From positions 186,001-250,000 of the forward strand of contig MU404100.1 in the NCBI GenBank assembly GCA_022695795.1: a stretch of DNA of 64,000 nt, given 5' to 3'. The notes beneath the pieces are model-generated. The model saw only the letters and a program-made list of their open reading frames with translations, was not told where the DNA came from and did not search any database. The position numbers and the translations under genes are program-made. Source of the stretch: Biscogniauxia marginata (lineage: Eukaryota; Ascomycota; Sordariomycetes; Xylariales; Xylariaceae). Below, one piece after another: positions 37,486 to 49,650 of the stretch. Each line of letters opens with the position of its first letter. Within the stretch, counting starts at the first letter, position 1.

Positions 37486-38908
37486 ATGACGGCCTCAGCG
37501 CATTCCAACGGCACCAATGGCGTGCATCGTAAGTGTCCGGCGCGTTTACAAAGTTCCAAACATCGGCTAACCATATTATGCACGTAGCTGCCACCAGTGA
37601 CCGGCAGCCCGCTCGGTTCTTCGATGACTATGGCATCTGGAAGGACGCTCCCGTCTTGGTCGGATCTACCAAATTTGAGCCATTGCCAGATGTGAAGAAC
37701 ATAATGATCACTGGTGGCGCCGGCTTCATGTAAATTGTTTTCCTCCAGGCCTAAGGTTCAACGGCGTAACTGACAGTTATTACAGTGCTTGTTGGCTAGT
37801 TCGTCATCTTACTCTAACTTACCCGCAGGCTTACAACATCGTCTCTTTCGACAAGCTGGACTACTGCGCGTCATTGAACAACACACGCATGCTCAATGAC
37901 AAGCGAAACTTCACTTTCTACCATGGAGACATCACCAATCCTTCCGAAGTGCTCGACTGCATGGAGCGTTACAACATTGACACCATCTTTCACTTCGCGG
38001 CCCAGTCGCACGTCGACCTGAGCTTCGGGAACTCGTATGGGTTCACGCATACAAATGTATACGGAACTCATGTAATGCTGGAAAGCGCCAAGAAGGTTGG
38101 CGTGAAGCGATTCATTCACATATCAACCGACGAGGTGTATGGTGAAGTCAACGATGACGATGACGACCTGTTGGAGACCAGCATCCTTGCCCCCACCAAC
38201 CCTTATGCTGCTAGCAAGGCCGCGGCCGAGATGCTCGTCAACTCTTACATGAAGAGCTTCAAGCTCCCGGTTATCATCGTCAGGAGCAACAATGTCTACG
38301 GGCCGCACCAGTATCCCGAGAGTGAGTGACCCCTTAAACACGGCAAGGCGGTAGTTCGATTTTTGACTAACTTGACGATAGAAATCATCCCTAAATTCAC
38401 CTGCTTGCTCAACCGCCAAAAGCCAGCTGTGTTGCATGGTGACGGAAGTCCCACTCGAAGATACCTATTTGCAGGCGACGCGGCTGACGCGTTCGACACG
38501 ATTCTGCATAAAGGTACCCTCGGTCAAATCTATAACGTGGGGTCATATGATGAAATTTCCAACATTCATCTGTGCGGGATGCTGCTGAAGGAAATGGGCA
38601 TCAAAAACGAGAGCTCGGCTGATTTCAACAAGTGGGTCAAGTACACCCAGGACAGGCCTTTCAACGATCATCGATATGCTGTCGATGGTACTAAGCTTCG
38701 ACACTTGGGTTGGGATCAGAAGACGAGCTTCGCCGATGGACTGAAGATTACTGTTGACTGGTACAAGCGTTTCGGCGAACAATGGTGGGGTGACATTAGC
38801 AAAGTTCTCAGTCCCTTCCCGATTGTTGTCGAGACCGAGGTGGTGTCGGACAAAGAGGAGATCTGTGACGAACCACAACCAGGGAAGAAGCGAAAGGTGT
38901 CTCATTAA
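37486..38908 (+). CDS. NDP-glucose 4,6-dehydratase (RmlB-like SDR)
   Basis: Four exons: 37486-37528, 37588-37729, 37786-38321, 38382-38908; 1248 nt, 415 aa. Introns are 59, 56 and 60 nt. Extended short-chain dehydrogenase: nucleotide-binding TGGAGFI (about 56-62, split by intron 2), SHVDLSFG, the active-site loop STDEVYGE (about 175-182), YAASK with catalytic Tyr202 and Lys206, then RSNNVYGPHQYPEK and HGDGSPTRRYLFAGDAADAF, which are diagnostic for dTDP/UDP-glucose 4,6-dehydratases. It converts an NDP-glucose to the 4-keto-6-deoxy sugar using bound NAD. In plant-associated ascomycetes the orthologue starts UDP-rhamnose synthesis; no partner epimerase/reductase is in this window, so that pathway is inference. 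The start is the first ATG in frame after a C/T-rich leader, giving a short hydrophilic N-terminal extension. Confidence 0.92.
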
Positions 38909-41900
38909 ACGGGAGGAGGGGCTTGCCTCTACCGGGGGAGAAGGAAATGCTTGTCCCCCGTGTATCACCAAACCGAGGGTTGCATTTGCAGGAGTTATGA
39001 ATCGGCCACGACCACTCAACACGTGAGAAAAGAAAACAGGCGTCTTGTAAGGTCATATACCACATTGATGTTTGTAATAATGAGGATGACTATGTTGAGC
39101 GAAGGCTGATACGGCCGGACATGGCTCGACGGTGTTGCTGGACACCACATACCAGCCAGCACTGCTGGGTAAGAAAAAAAAACCTACTATAGATTTATAT
39201 CGATTTTCTACCAAAAGGTGAAAAAGAGACCTTGATAGGTGGAAGATCCCATAGAATCTAGAAAACTGTATCGTTACTGCTTATCCAACCAGGTGATCGA
39301 TCATACATGCATGATTCATTTCGAAGACCAAGCTTGTTACTCCTTATGAAGTATCATGTGTGTATTGCGTAGGTATGTATATATGTGTATGTGTGTATTC
39401 CCCTGTAATAAAGTGAAAGTGGGTATGTAGTGCCCGACATCGCCGCTAAGCTTGTCAAACAGCAGATGGGATCGAAATCCCGGTCTCACTGTCTATCTGC
39501 CTGTCTGTCTTTTCTGCTTTTGACAAACATTGTAATTAGATATTTATGTACTGTACTTATTTAGTATATGTATGTTATATGTATAGACGTACGATTATGC
39601 ATGTATGAAACAATTCTCCAAGGGGTTCTTCTTTGAATTTGTCTCTTGGTAGGTAGACGTGGTAGTACTGATTTGGATACATGTACTACGATATGTAAAT
39701 CACATAGGTTGAAAACAAACTATGTGGTTGGATTCTCACCCTGCAGATGTTGTCCTCTTCTGGTTTGATAGCAAGCCAGAAAAAAAAAGGAAAAACAGTA
39801 TAAAAATAAAAGAAAAGGGCCGTAGATGTGTGTGCATATTCCATTTTACAATGCCACCGAGGGCCTTCGGACTCGGGCCCGTCTCCACGCTCCCCCCCCC
39901 TTTTCGTCCGCCCGTCTAGACCGGAACTTGATCCCGGGGTAGAAAGTTTTTATATATACATAGGGATTGTGACATACCTAGGGTGTGTATCAATGTTTCT
40001 TGACATACATAATCCTTTAATAAAAACCAGGTTCGGCATTAGATTTAGCGTTACAAGGGAAAAGGGGAAGGATTGTTAACCAAGTTTTTAAGGTTCTTAT
40101 GTATGTTGGATTTTCGTGCACTTTATACAAGTGTCGTTTTGTTTCTATAAATTGAAATATGGCCAATTAAGATGCTAAACTGCATACATAATCAGTATAC
40201 CTGGGTACCTAAGGTTAGGAGGTTAGGAGGTTAGGTAAGTATTCCAAGGGGCTTCAACGTGGGGGATGTCGGTGGTCGGTAGTTGGGCTGGTGCCGACAA
40301 GTTGGCCCATTAAAGAGTGGCCAGTTTCATTATACCTACTAACTACCTAGGATTATAAGCAAGTCGGCGGTATATAGATGTGATGTATATATGTGTGCAG
40401 AATGCCTACCGGGCAAATGAAGCATGCGCTCAGGCACGCGCATATAACATCACCGGTAATAAGCAAATCTGCAGTGCAGTCATCTTGCAGGGGGGGCAAC
40501 ATTGGGCCAGCGGACGGTCACGGGAAAACGGTTTCGAAGGGAGAGGAGAGAGGAGTGACACTTGACAGGTGGTGATCCCAGAGACATGGGGGCGGCTCGT
40601 GCCCAATTACACACTACGACACGGAGGGGTAGTCTCCTACGCAGCGTCTTGCAGCGTGCCATCGGGGAAGCCTACCCAAATATGCAGCGAAGGTTCGAAA
40701 AAAAAACAGATAGAAGGTCGCTTAGGAATAGCCCATCGTGTAATGGTTGGGGGTCTACGGATGTAGTTGATTGCGCGATTGTGTTGCGCTTAGAGTCAGT
40801 TCAGCAAGCCTTATCTATACAGGTATTTAAACATACCTACCTCACATTACCTCCTCTAACGACATTTGCCTTGGTAGGTTCCGTATGTGCGAGCTTTGGT
40901 CTTAGTTCCAAACATGGATGCTCCATGTAATCAGGCTGGTTGAACCCACCAATGCACGATTCTGAGCGATCTAACAGGATACCGACCTGGCAGAACGTTT
41001 ACTCTACACCACAAAGCGAACGAACCAGTTCCCGTTTTTTTAGGGACGCCTTTCCCGAGATACATACAGATCCCGGTACACCGACCTCTATGAAACGGCC
41101 GAATCTTGATATGCCTCGCGTCCGTTGAATTTCGTATGTGAGTTACATCCTGGGAGGAGGTAGGTATGTATTATAAATCGATAACGAAATAAGTCTAGAC
41201 TCGTTCTTCTACAACGTATGTACATATAAGGTAAAGCTTAAGTAGGCTACACTAAAAGCCAGGCCATTTTGCTACTAGTAAACCCGGCTAGCGCTACCTT
41301 AATATGGCATGGCGTAGCACAGCACCTAAGGTATATGTGTATATGCCCAGTCATTGTGGTCTGAGCAAACTCCACTGCTGGGAGTAAGGGGGCACGATGC
41401 CTGGAGAATCGCTCCTGATTGGACGCCACCGCCCCGTTCCCGGCCCTTGGGTCTGCAAGTTCACATCAACCGACCCGCTGACCGTCAACCATCTTCGCTG
41501 TCCATAATAACAACTAATAATCCTCGTGCATGTCTCCCATCTACAGACACTTTCCCTCTTTTGCTGGCCTACGGTCATCGATTCGCACCACCAGCCCTAT
41601 AGCAAATACTTCCAACGCACCGACCGACCGACACCACCGTCCTGCTTGCTTGCTCGATACGCTTTGCTACCCGCCCATTCATTTGGGCATGTCCCGATGA
41701 TTTGTACGAGGACGATCGCTGCACGGAAGGACCCATCATTCCGGGCCCAATAGCTCGGCAGAACCTCCAGGCTCGAGCAAAAATAAGACAACACCCTAGA
41801 GCACTCTTTCTTCGACGACTCGTTGCCGCTTTGCACATGTGTTAGCGGCGTCCACTCGCCATGAGATCCAGCCGAAGACACAGGAAAGCCAACCGATTAT

Positions 41901-42016
41901 TAGCGCATCAACTGATACGACGTCTTTGATGCTGCGGTGATGGGAAAGAAGGGTTCTTAGGGGAGACAAGGCGAGCAAGATTATCAAGCCCGGCACTGGT
42001 ACCGGCACCGAACACC
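38909..42016. other. Intergenic between dehydratase and methyltransferase genes
   Basis: 3.1 kb without supportable genes. The ORFs 39722-40079, 40380-40930 and 41351-41881 occur in overlapping frames without domains. AT-rich stretches lie at 39520-39720 and 40000-40200. A short GGTTAGGAG triplication lies at 40213-40236. C/T-rich sequence from about 41450 leads into the methyltransferase start, probably promoter and leader. Confidence 0.6.
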
Positions 42017-43669
42017 ATGGCATCGCATACCACTAGCTTTACGGGATCGTCCTACGACGGACGCAGCACCACCACCAACAGCGAACTCATCCCCGATGCC
42101 TCCGAGTCGGGTGTCCCAGAACTCGACAATGACATTTCGACCGAGGATTTTACAAGCGACTACCTAAGCATCGGGACCACGAGTCTCCTGGGGCCCAGTT
42201 TGGTCCTAGACGATGGCATCGGGTCGACCCAATTCGATGCTGCCTCGATATATTCCCCAAGCCGCTACCCGACCGTCCAACCCGGACTGCGAACCGCCGA
42301 CAGGTCGTTTGAGGATTCCGAGACTATGTGAGTTCACCTTGGATCGTTCAGGAGCTTAGGAGGCATGGTGCTGACGCTCAACAGAGACTCCACACGATCG
42401 ATCACCGAGCTGGATATCGACTATGTCTACGAGAATGGACGGCGGTACTGCGGGTCCTACTACATGCCGAATGACGACGACGAACAAGTCCGGCTACAAC
42501 TAATCAACCAAGTTTACCTGAAAGCCTTCGACGGCGAACTAACTAGCGTGCCTCTAGAGTGCCCGTCACGCATACTCGATATCGGTACGGCCGTCGGCGA
42601 ATGGGCGATTGACATGGCAGAGGCTTATCCCGAGTGCGAAGTAACGGGAACCGACATATCGAACATCTTTGAACGCCAGGCGCCACAGAATGTGTTTTGG
42701 GAGGTGGACGACGCCGAGTTGGACTGGGAGCGGCCTTCGGATTACTACGATCTGATTCATCTCCGCAACATGGCGGGTGCCTTTGCCGACTGGCAATTTA
42801 TCTACAAGTCTGCCTACACCTGTTTAAAACCGGGTGGTTGGATAGAGGTGTTAGATTTCGATGATCACAAGGGAATGCGGAACTTCTTTTCTTTCTTCGA
42901 GCCTGGCTCCTTGATACACAAGGTAGCGCAGGATCTCCAAGATGCCTCCATTATGTCGGGACGCCCACGCGGGGTCGGTCATTTAGAGCCTAGGTTTCTC
43001 GTCAACGCGGGATACGTCGATGTGCAGCTTTCAGAATACGCCATTCCGCTTCGGACCGAAGATGGCTCGACAGGCAAATTCTGGCTCCTTGCAATGCTAA
43101 ACGGGATGGAACCGACTTGCATGAGGCTCCTGACTAAATACAAAGGGTGGAATCCCGATGATGTCCGCCTGGCCTGCGATATGATAGGGCAGGAGTTGAT
43201 GGCTATGGCGCTTAACCCGAGAAGAGCAAGGGGCTTCGTCGTCAAGGTCAGGGTAATGACGGGGAGGAAGCCCGGCCATTACACACGATGGTCGACAGCC
43301 CCCATCAGCGAGTCTGGCGAAGTAATGAAAAACAGAGACGAAGAGACGAAAGACGATGCCTCCACAGATGATGGGGAGAGTGGCTATGGTTCATATGGGC
43401 GCCGTGGTACTTACAGTGATGTTGAGAAGAAGTCATCCAATCCGAACCCCGAAGAGGAATTAATAGTAGACACTCCAATAATACCAGACATCACGGTAGG
43501 ACAAGACGAGGCTAAAGCACCCGGTGGAACCACTTTAGCGAGAGAAATAGGCCCTTCAGAGAGCGGTAGCGAGGGACAACCAGGGCACCTTGAACATGTC
43601 GACCGCGTTATCACAGGTGAAACTCTGAAGCATTCTACAGCGGGCGATGTTATAATGGGAGGAACCTAA
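42017..43669 (+). CDS. LaeA-like SAM-dependent methyltransferase
   Basis: Two exons, 42017-42327 and 42385-43669, with a 57-nt intron (GTGAGT donor, GCTGACG branch, ACAG acceptor); 531 aa. Residues 1-103 are acidic and Ser/Thr-rich. The methyltransferase begins around 125 (YVYENGRRYCGSYYMPNDD, the usual opening of fungal LaeA-like proteins). Motif I is ILDIGTAVGEWAIDMAE at about 165-181 with acidic CEVTGTDIS behind it. Later come the YDLIHLRNMAG and CLKPGGWIEVLDF blocks, and a tail from about 430 that is acidic and disordered. This is class I SAM methyltransferase of the large LaeA-like family. LaeA itself is a regulator of secondary metabolism, but most members are uncharacterised, and this sequence alone does not show which one it is. 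The ATG has a good ACACCATGG context. Confidence 0.88.
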
Positions 43670-44727
43670 CGAGAAAAGCCGTTAGAGGTGATAAGAGCTG
43701 TCCATCAAGGGCAGCCACACGTACTGAACGACCAGGACACGGGTCCATCCAAAAATAAATAGACGGCTCCCTTGATGCACCGTACTGTGTGCAAATGAAA
43801 GCATCATATCTAGGAGTAAGGTTGAGGATTAATATCGGCCTGCGGGACCGGATCGCGGATTACTTACTGCTGGTGTAAGTGGTGTAATCGTGTAATCAAG
43901 GATGCCGAATCCTTATATGCCTACCTACCTACGCACCCGTCATCAAAAGTAGGACTGACGGACAAGAAAAACACGGCACGGGAACGGGCTAACCTGAGTT
44001 GCCAAGTTGCTCGCTCTCTGCCGGATTACATATATGCTATGCTAATGCATGCTTTCCACTCGCATATTTATGTATAATGTGAGGAATACCTGGACTTTGG
44101 AATTTGATGTTCATAGGTATTCATATACTTATTAGAGGGGGAGAAAGGGAAGAGGGAAGGGGGAAGCGAAGGAAGACGGTAACAGCCCAATGCTATCTGT
44201 ACATAGTTACATATTTATATACCCACTCGGTCTGACGCTCGTAAGGCACACGAGCGTCGTTTTCCCGGGGTGTCGGTTTTACAAAATATTATTCGATTTA
44301 AAGGTCTTTATATATCTAAAGAAATACCTTTTTCTTCCAATTTCAATGTTGGCCTCTTTGTGATAGTATTAGATGTGTGTATTCGTGGTAATAGGTAGTG
44401 CAAGTGTGGTGATTTTAGTTAGGAGGGTCTCTACCTGCTTAGGTAGGTATAGCTGTGCTCGTTAGTGTATACCTATGATGTCAGCGAGAGCTAGTTAGCT
44501 TCAGATGTGCTGCTGCGTTACTTGCATATTCTTGTTAATTAGGTAACTTACCCAGCTACATCTTATGCTTATGTTAGGTGCCTATTAACGTGGACCGATA
44601 ATGCCCACCCTCCTGCATCAACAAGCTCCAGCTTTGGGGCAGCATAGTCCAACTACAAAGACGCCCATACGCAGCTTTACAACCTGCCCCAGCTCTCAAA
44701 TCGCAATATGCTCAGATAGCCGATCCG
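43670..44727. other. Intergenic with vps18 promoter
   Basis: 1.06 kb, AT-rich in the middle (44090-44400), with CTACCTACCTACG at 43921-43933 and TTAGGTAGGTATAG at 44439-44453. A three-codon uORF (ATG CTC AGA TAG, 44708-44719) lies 9 nt before the vps18 ATG. No other gene is visible. Confidence 0.6.
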
Positions 44728-47700
44728 ATGGCGCTCGACGCATCTAACGGCTTCGTAGCCGCCAACGGCCTGCACGAACTGGGCGACGAGGGCTTGCCCA
44801 TATTCGACGTCGAGCGGGTGCAGCTCCAGTTCTCGATTGCTGCCGATTTCGTAGCTGCCCAAGTCGCCAACAATGTATTGGTCCTAGCCCTATCCAACGG
44901 GCGCATATTGCGCATCGACCTGAACCGCCCCGAAGACATAGACGGTCAGTTTTGTCTATCTTGCACCCAGTACCCGCTTCCCGCTATCGTAAAAGCTAAC
45001 ATGTGCCCTTCTACTAGACATCGACCTGCCCAAGCGTGTTTCCGAGGTAGGCGTCATCCGGCGCATGTTCCTCGACCCTACGGCTTCGCATCTGCTCATA
45101 TGCACCTCTCTCGGTGAGAACTACTACCTACACACACAGTCCCGACAGCCTCGGCCGCTAAGTCGGTTACGCGGCGTCTCGATCGAGTCGATAGCATGGA
45201 ACCCCTCGCTGCCCACCGCCACGACCCGGGAGATCCTAGTTGGCGCTTCTGACGGCAATATATACGAGACTTTCATCGAGACCTCGACCGAGTTCTACCG
45301 GAAGGAGGAGAAGTACCTGAAGGCCGTACACAAGCTGCCCGACGGAGCAGTCACTGGAATATGGGTCGACAGCATGGGCGGCAAGAACGACGTGAGGAGA
45401 GTGCTCATCAGCACCCAGAGCAGGTTATTCCACCTTGTCGGAAAGGTTGGGCGCATCGGCCACGAGGGAAGCGGGTCCATCTACACAAAACTGTTTGACG
45501 GAGAGCAGCCTGTCATTCACGAGCTTTCGAGGGGCTCTGCTACCGCCCCTTCTACTCTCTCGATATCCCCAGATCTTCCAGCTGCCAACACGTACGAGGA
45601 CATAGTGCCAGAGCGGGCCTTCGCTTGGCTATCGTCGCATGGCGTTTTTCATGGAAAGCTCCTGACGACGCCGTGCAACAACGACGTGGGGAACAAGATC
45701 TACGCCGAATCAAAGCTTCTACCCAGGACGCAAGTCGTTTCGTCCGAGGTCGCAGGGCGGAGGAGGGCATCGTCTGAATTCATCGATACGATAGTATTAA
45801 CGCAATGGCATATTATCAGTCTGATTGGCAACCGCATCGTGGCAACCAACCGACTGACCGGGTCTGTTGTACATGAGGAAGTAGTACTAGATCAGGGCCA
45901 AAAGGCGCTAGGGCTCTATGTCGACCAACAGAAAAACACGTTCTGGCTGTTTACTTCTCAGGAGATATCCGAGATCGTTGTCAGAGACGAGGACCGGGAT
46001 ATATGGAGAATCATGCTACAGAGACAGCAGTTCGACACGGCGCTACAGTATGCACACACGTTGGTGCAGAAGGACATCGTAGCAACAGCATCTGGTGATT
46101 ATCTAGCCGAAAAAGGTCTCTTTATCGAGGCTGCGGGCATCTATGGCAAGAGCAGTAAGCCATTCGAAGAGGTAGCACTATCCTTCATCGACAACGGTCA
46201 GAACGACGCGTTAAGGAAGTATCTCCTCACAAAGCTTACTATGTACAAAAAATCGTCGACCATGCAAAGAATGATGATAGCAACGTGGCTGGTGGAGATA
46301 TTCATGGCGAAGCTGAATTCGCTCGAAGATACTATCACGGTGGAAACAGACTTGGCTGAACATGGGAGCAAGGCTCAGTCACGAGAGCAGCTTGCCGCAG
46401 TTCGAAAGGAGTTTCAGGAATTCGTCAACAAGCATAAAATCGATCTAGACCGGAAGACTACATATGAAGTCATCAGCAGCCACGCTCGGGAAGATGAGCT
46501 CCTTTACTTCGCAAACGCCATCGACGACTACAACTATGTGCTCTCATATTGGGTGCAGAGAGAGAGATGGACAGATACTCTGAAAGTGCTCAAGAAGCAG
46601 ACAGATCCTGACGTCTTTTACAGGTACAGCACCGTACTGATGACACATGTCGGCCACGAACTGGTAGAGATATTGATGCGGCATCCGAAACTAGAGCCTC
46701 GAAAGATCATCCCGGCTCTGCTGGATTACAACCGGAACTTCACTGGCACGCTCTTCCAGAACCAAGCTATTCGATACCTTCAATTCGCCATTAACCAACT
46801 ACACTCGACAGACGCTGCTGTTCATAACACACTTGTATCCATATACGCTTCGCACGAGTCGAAAGAGGAATCGGGTCTCTTGGCATACCTTGAATCGCAA
46901 GGTGACGAGCCTCGCTTCGACCCGGACTTTGCACTTCGTTTGTGCATACAGCACAAGCGCACACTATCCTGCGTGCACATCTACACTAACATGGGACAGT
47001 ACGTCCAGGCCGTGGATCTCGCCCTGTCGCACAACGAGGTCGAGTACGCGTCCATCATCGCGGACCGGCCCATGTCCAATCCGGCGCTGCGGAAGAAGCT
47101 CTGGCTCGCGGTGGCGCGCAAGGTGATATCGCAGTCGGACGGGATCAAGACGGCGATCGAGTTCCTGAAGCGGTGCGACCTGCTCAAGATCGAGGACCTG
47201 ATACCGTTCTTCCCGGACTTCGTGGTGATCGACGACTTCAAGGACGAGATCTGCAGCGCGCTCGAGGACTACTCGCGCAGCATCGACGGGCTCAAGCGCG
47301 AGATGGACGAGAGCTCGCAGACGGCGGCCAACATACGGGCGGACATCGCGGGGCTGGACCGGCGGTACGCGGTGGTGGAGCCGGGGGAGAGGTGCTACGT
47401 CTGCGCGCTGCCGCTGCTCAGCCGGCAGTTCTTCGTCTTCCCCTGCCAGCACGCGTTCCACTCGGACTGCCTCGGGCGCAGGGTGCTGGAGCAGGCCGGC
47501 GCCGCCAGGGGCCGCCGCATTAAGGAGTGCCAGGTCCAGATCAGCAAGGGGCTCGTGTCGGGCGCGCAGAAGGAGGCTATGGTCGCGGAGCTGGATGCGC
47601 TCGTGGCTTCTGCTTGGTTAGTTTTCCTCCTCCTCTCCCTCCCTCCCCCCTCCCCCTTCCCCTCCCATCCCTCCCTGCGCTTTTCCTTCTTACTTTTTTT

Positions 47701-47864
47701 TTTTGGTGGTGGTGGTGGCGGTAATAGAAGTGGAATTGGAAGTAAAACTAATATTTTTTTGGTTTTTCTCTCGTCGTAGTATCCTGTGTAGCGAGTACGC
47801 CATCAAGCGGATCGACGAGCCCTTCGTAGGGCCGGATGACGATCGGAATGAATGGGCTCTGTAG
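44728..47864 (+). CDS. vps18: Vacuolar sorting protein 18 (Pep3), HOPS/CORVET core
   Basis: Three exons: 44728-44944, 45018-47616, 47780-47864; 2901 nt, 966 aa. Introns are 73 and 163 nt. The N-terminal half is a beta-propeller-like region (from EVGVIRRMFLDP, SLGENYYLHTQSRQPRPLSR) with the Pep3/Vps18/deep-orange domain around 270-480. Clathrin-heavy-chain-type alpha-solenoid repeats follow to about 840. The C-terminal RING-H2 begins at about 865 (CYVCALPLLSRQFFVFPCQH) and is completed only by exon 3 (CILCSEYAIKRIDEPF), so intron 2 splits the zinc finger. Vps18 is a core subunit of the HOPS and CORVET tethering complexes at vacuole and endosome. From about 46990 to 47616 codons are almost all G/C-ending, while the upstream coding region is balanced (see findings). 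Confidence 0.95.
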
Positions 47865-48773
47865 AGAAAAAAACCCCCCCGGAAATTTGAAAAATGGACT
47901 TGTGAATAATATTGAATATCTGCCCGCCTGACGACTTTGTTTCTTCCTCTGCTTCCTCTTCCTCTCATGGGGGGTTTTTTTTTTTTCTGAGGTGTCCGGC
48001 TTGGTGTAGATGTGATGTGGGTGCCTCTCCCTCCCTCCCTCCTTCCTTTTTATTATTATATATATATTGGGTGAGATGGAAATGAATGAAACAAGATGGG
48101 AATGATGGGTCGACGAGAAATCGGAAATCGGAATCAACATTTGAGAAACCAGAGAATTATATAGGCATTTTAGTAGTCCCCCCCCCTCCCCCCCCTTTTT
48201 TTTGAAATCGCGGCACCGGGGGTTGTAGGTAGGTGGGTAGGTAGGTAGTGTTACTTACCGACGTATATACACATATGTATGTATACATATATACTTATCC
48301 TCCCTAGGTTAAAAGGGATGTTACGTATATCTCGGTTGTTGTTATTATTGTTTTTCACGGAGAATAACATGAATAGAAGACGTGATAAGATGGATAAGTA
48401 GATATCTTATACACCCTTTTTCCTTCTCTTCACTTTGATTCTCTCTGTTTTTGGTAAGCTGGGTGTGTGTTCCTATATTATATATATATATATAAGATGG
48501 GAGTAGTCATGATGAAATAGAGCTCAAGCTGGCAAGATTTTCTTTCCGCTCTTCTGTCTAGTAATAGAAAACTTAGGAAGTAGTATATGTTCCGTAGTCT
48601 TACCTGAAATTTAAAAATTAGTTCCGGGTTGGATTGCGATTGTCTAGGTCGTGACTTTTTAAAATCTTAAAATTTCACGAATTAAACTAAATTCGTACGA
48701 AACCACACAAGATAAAAACCTATCGACATTTACATCTTACTTATTTCGACCTTTGTATTTCAATTCTCATTAC
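47865..48773. other. Intergenic, vps18 3' flank
   Basis: Low-complexity sequence: C and T runs at 48180-48203, TAGGTAGGTGGGTAGGTAGG at 48226-48246, and a TA repeat at 48474-48494. From about 48600 the sequence becomes AT-rich and runs into the transposon relic zone. No gene is visible. Confidence 0.6.
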
Positions 48774-49291
48774 TTAAGGGCATTTTTCTCTTTCTCGTTT
48801 GAGTTTAGCGATCTTGGAATCCTTCTCTTTCTGGAGCTTATCGAGCGTGGCGAAAGCGAATAGGTACCGAGAGAAATAATCGACGATGACTAGAATGTAC
48901 TTGGATCCATCTAACGATGCCGGATGAACTGGTCCCATGAAGCCCATCCCAACCAAATCCCAGGGGTTCATCACCACGACTTTCTTTGGCTTCACAGTTG
49001 ATGGGATTCTGCTGCCTATCTCTGCGCAGATTCGACACTCCCTTGTGTATTTGACAGTGTCCCTGTCGAGCTGTGGATGAAAGGCAACAAGACATCACAA
49101 GCCTTACTTCACAGGTAGCCCAGCTCACATAGCATGTCGGTGCCCCCATGGATGTTGAACCAGGATTTGGTAATCCAGAAATCCGAAGGTGACTCATTCT
49201 GCCTCCTACCGCAAATAACTCGCTGCTGAGAACGTCTCCTCCATCGATTACCATCTTCATCACTGATAAACTCTTCATTCTGCACATTCAT
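48774..49291 (-). mobile_element. Retrotransposon integrase relic: zinc and core N-terminal part
   Basis: In the minus strand the frame ending at 48774 gives an integrase start. An H..(n)..CxxC zinc part (KYTRECRICAEIG, about 49050-49010) is followed by the core opening NPWDLVGMGFMGPVHPASL and YILVIVDYFSRYLFAFAT. This is the usual order for LTR-retrotransposon (gypsy-type) integrases, where the first catalytic Asp lies in VDYFSRY. The core breaks off after FAFAT into an unrelated Lys/Glu-rich run and a stop. Upstream (49290-49090) a further frame resembles the pre-zinc region but has stops between the pieces. It is non-functional. Confidence 0.7.
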
Positions 49292-49323
49292 CTATTCTGT
49301 CCCTACATGCGTGAAAATCAGTC

Positions 49324-49650
49324 ATGGCTGACTTACCTGATGATGGGAATCACCAGCTGGGAGAGTCGCTCGTCAATTCTGACATACAAGAAGATACCAC
49401 CATGATTGACAACCCGGCTGAAGACGATGTTCCTACACCTGGCGATGATCCTACACACGGCGACGATTCTGCGGATGACGACGACGGCATGCAAGACGGC
49501 GAGTCTCTGGATGGCGATGAGAATGAAGAGGACAATGAAGGATTTGATTCTGATGCAACAGGCGATATTTCTGCGAATTCGAATGTTCGACCCGAGATCC
49601 CAGACAAGCAAGACAAAGCCCTATCTGAACGTGGAAATGGACTTGAATGA
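49324..49650 (+). CDS. Acidic hypothetical ORF inside relic zone
   Basis: An ATG-initiated ORF of 108 codons, very rich in Asp/Glu (GDDPTHGDDSADDDDGMQ), on the strand opposite to the integrase pieces. No domain is recognised. It could be a captured gene fragment, part of a gag-like region in an inverted element, or chance from GA-rich sequence. The mirror strand is also open here, so coding evidence is weak. Confidence 0.25.
   Translation: MADLPDDGNHQLGESLVNSDIQEDTTMIDNPAEDDVPTPGDDPTHGDDSADDDDGMQDGESLDGDENEEDNEGFDSDATGDISANSNVRPEIPDKQDKALSERGNGLE

Noticed and set aside
39425..39500. GGGATCGAAATCCC resembling a tRNA T-arm
   Set aside because: No D-arm or acceptor stem can be placed at the required distance.
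40736..40810. tRNA-like start (CCATCGTGTAATGGTT)
   Set aside because: It resembles the D-arm of a tRNA, but no matching anticodon stem, T-arm (GGTTCRANNCC) or acceptor pairing follows.
37786..43669. Secondary-metabolite cluster built from the sugar dehydratase and LaeA-like methyltransferase
   Set aside because: The two genes are separated by 3.1 kb without genes; no synthase, P450 or transporter accompanies them, and LaeA-like proteins are numerous and mostly not cluster-linked.
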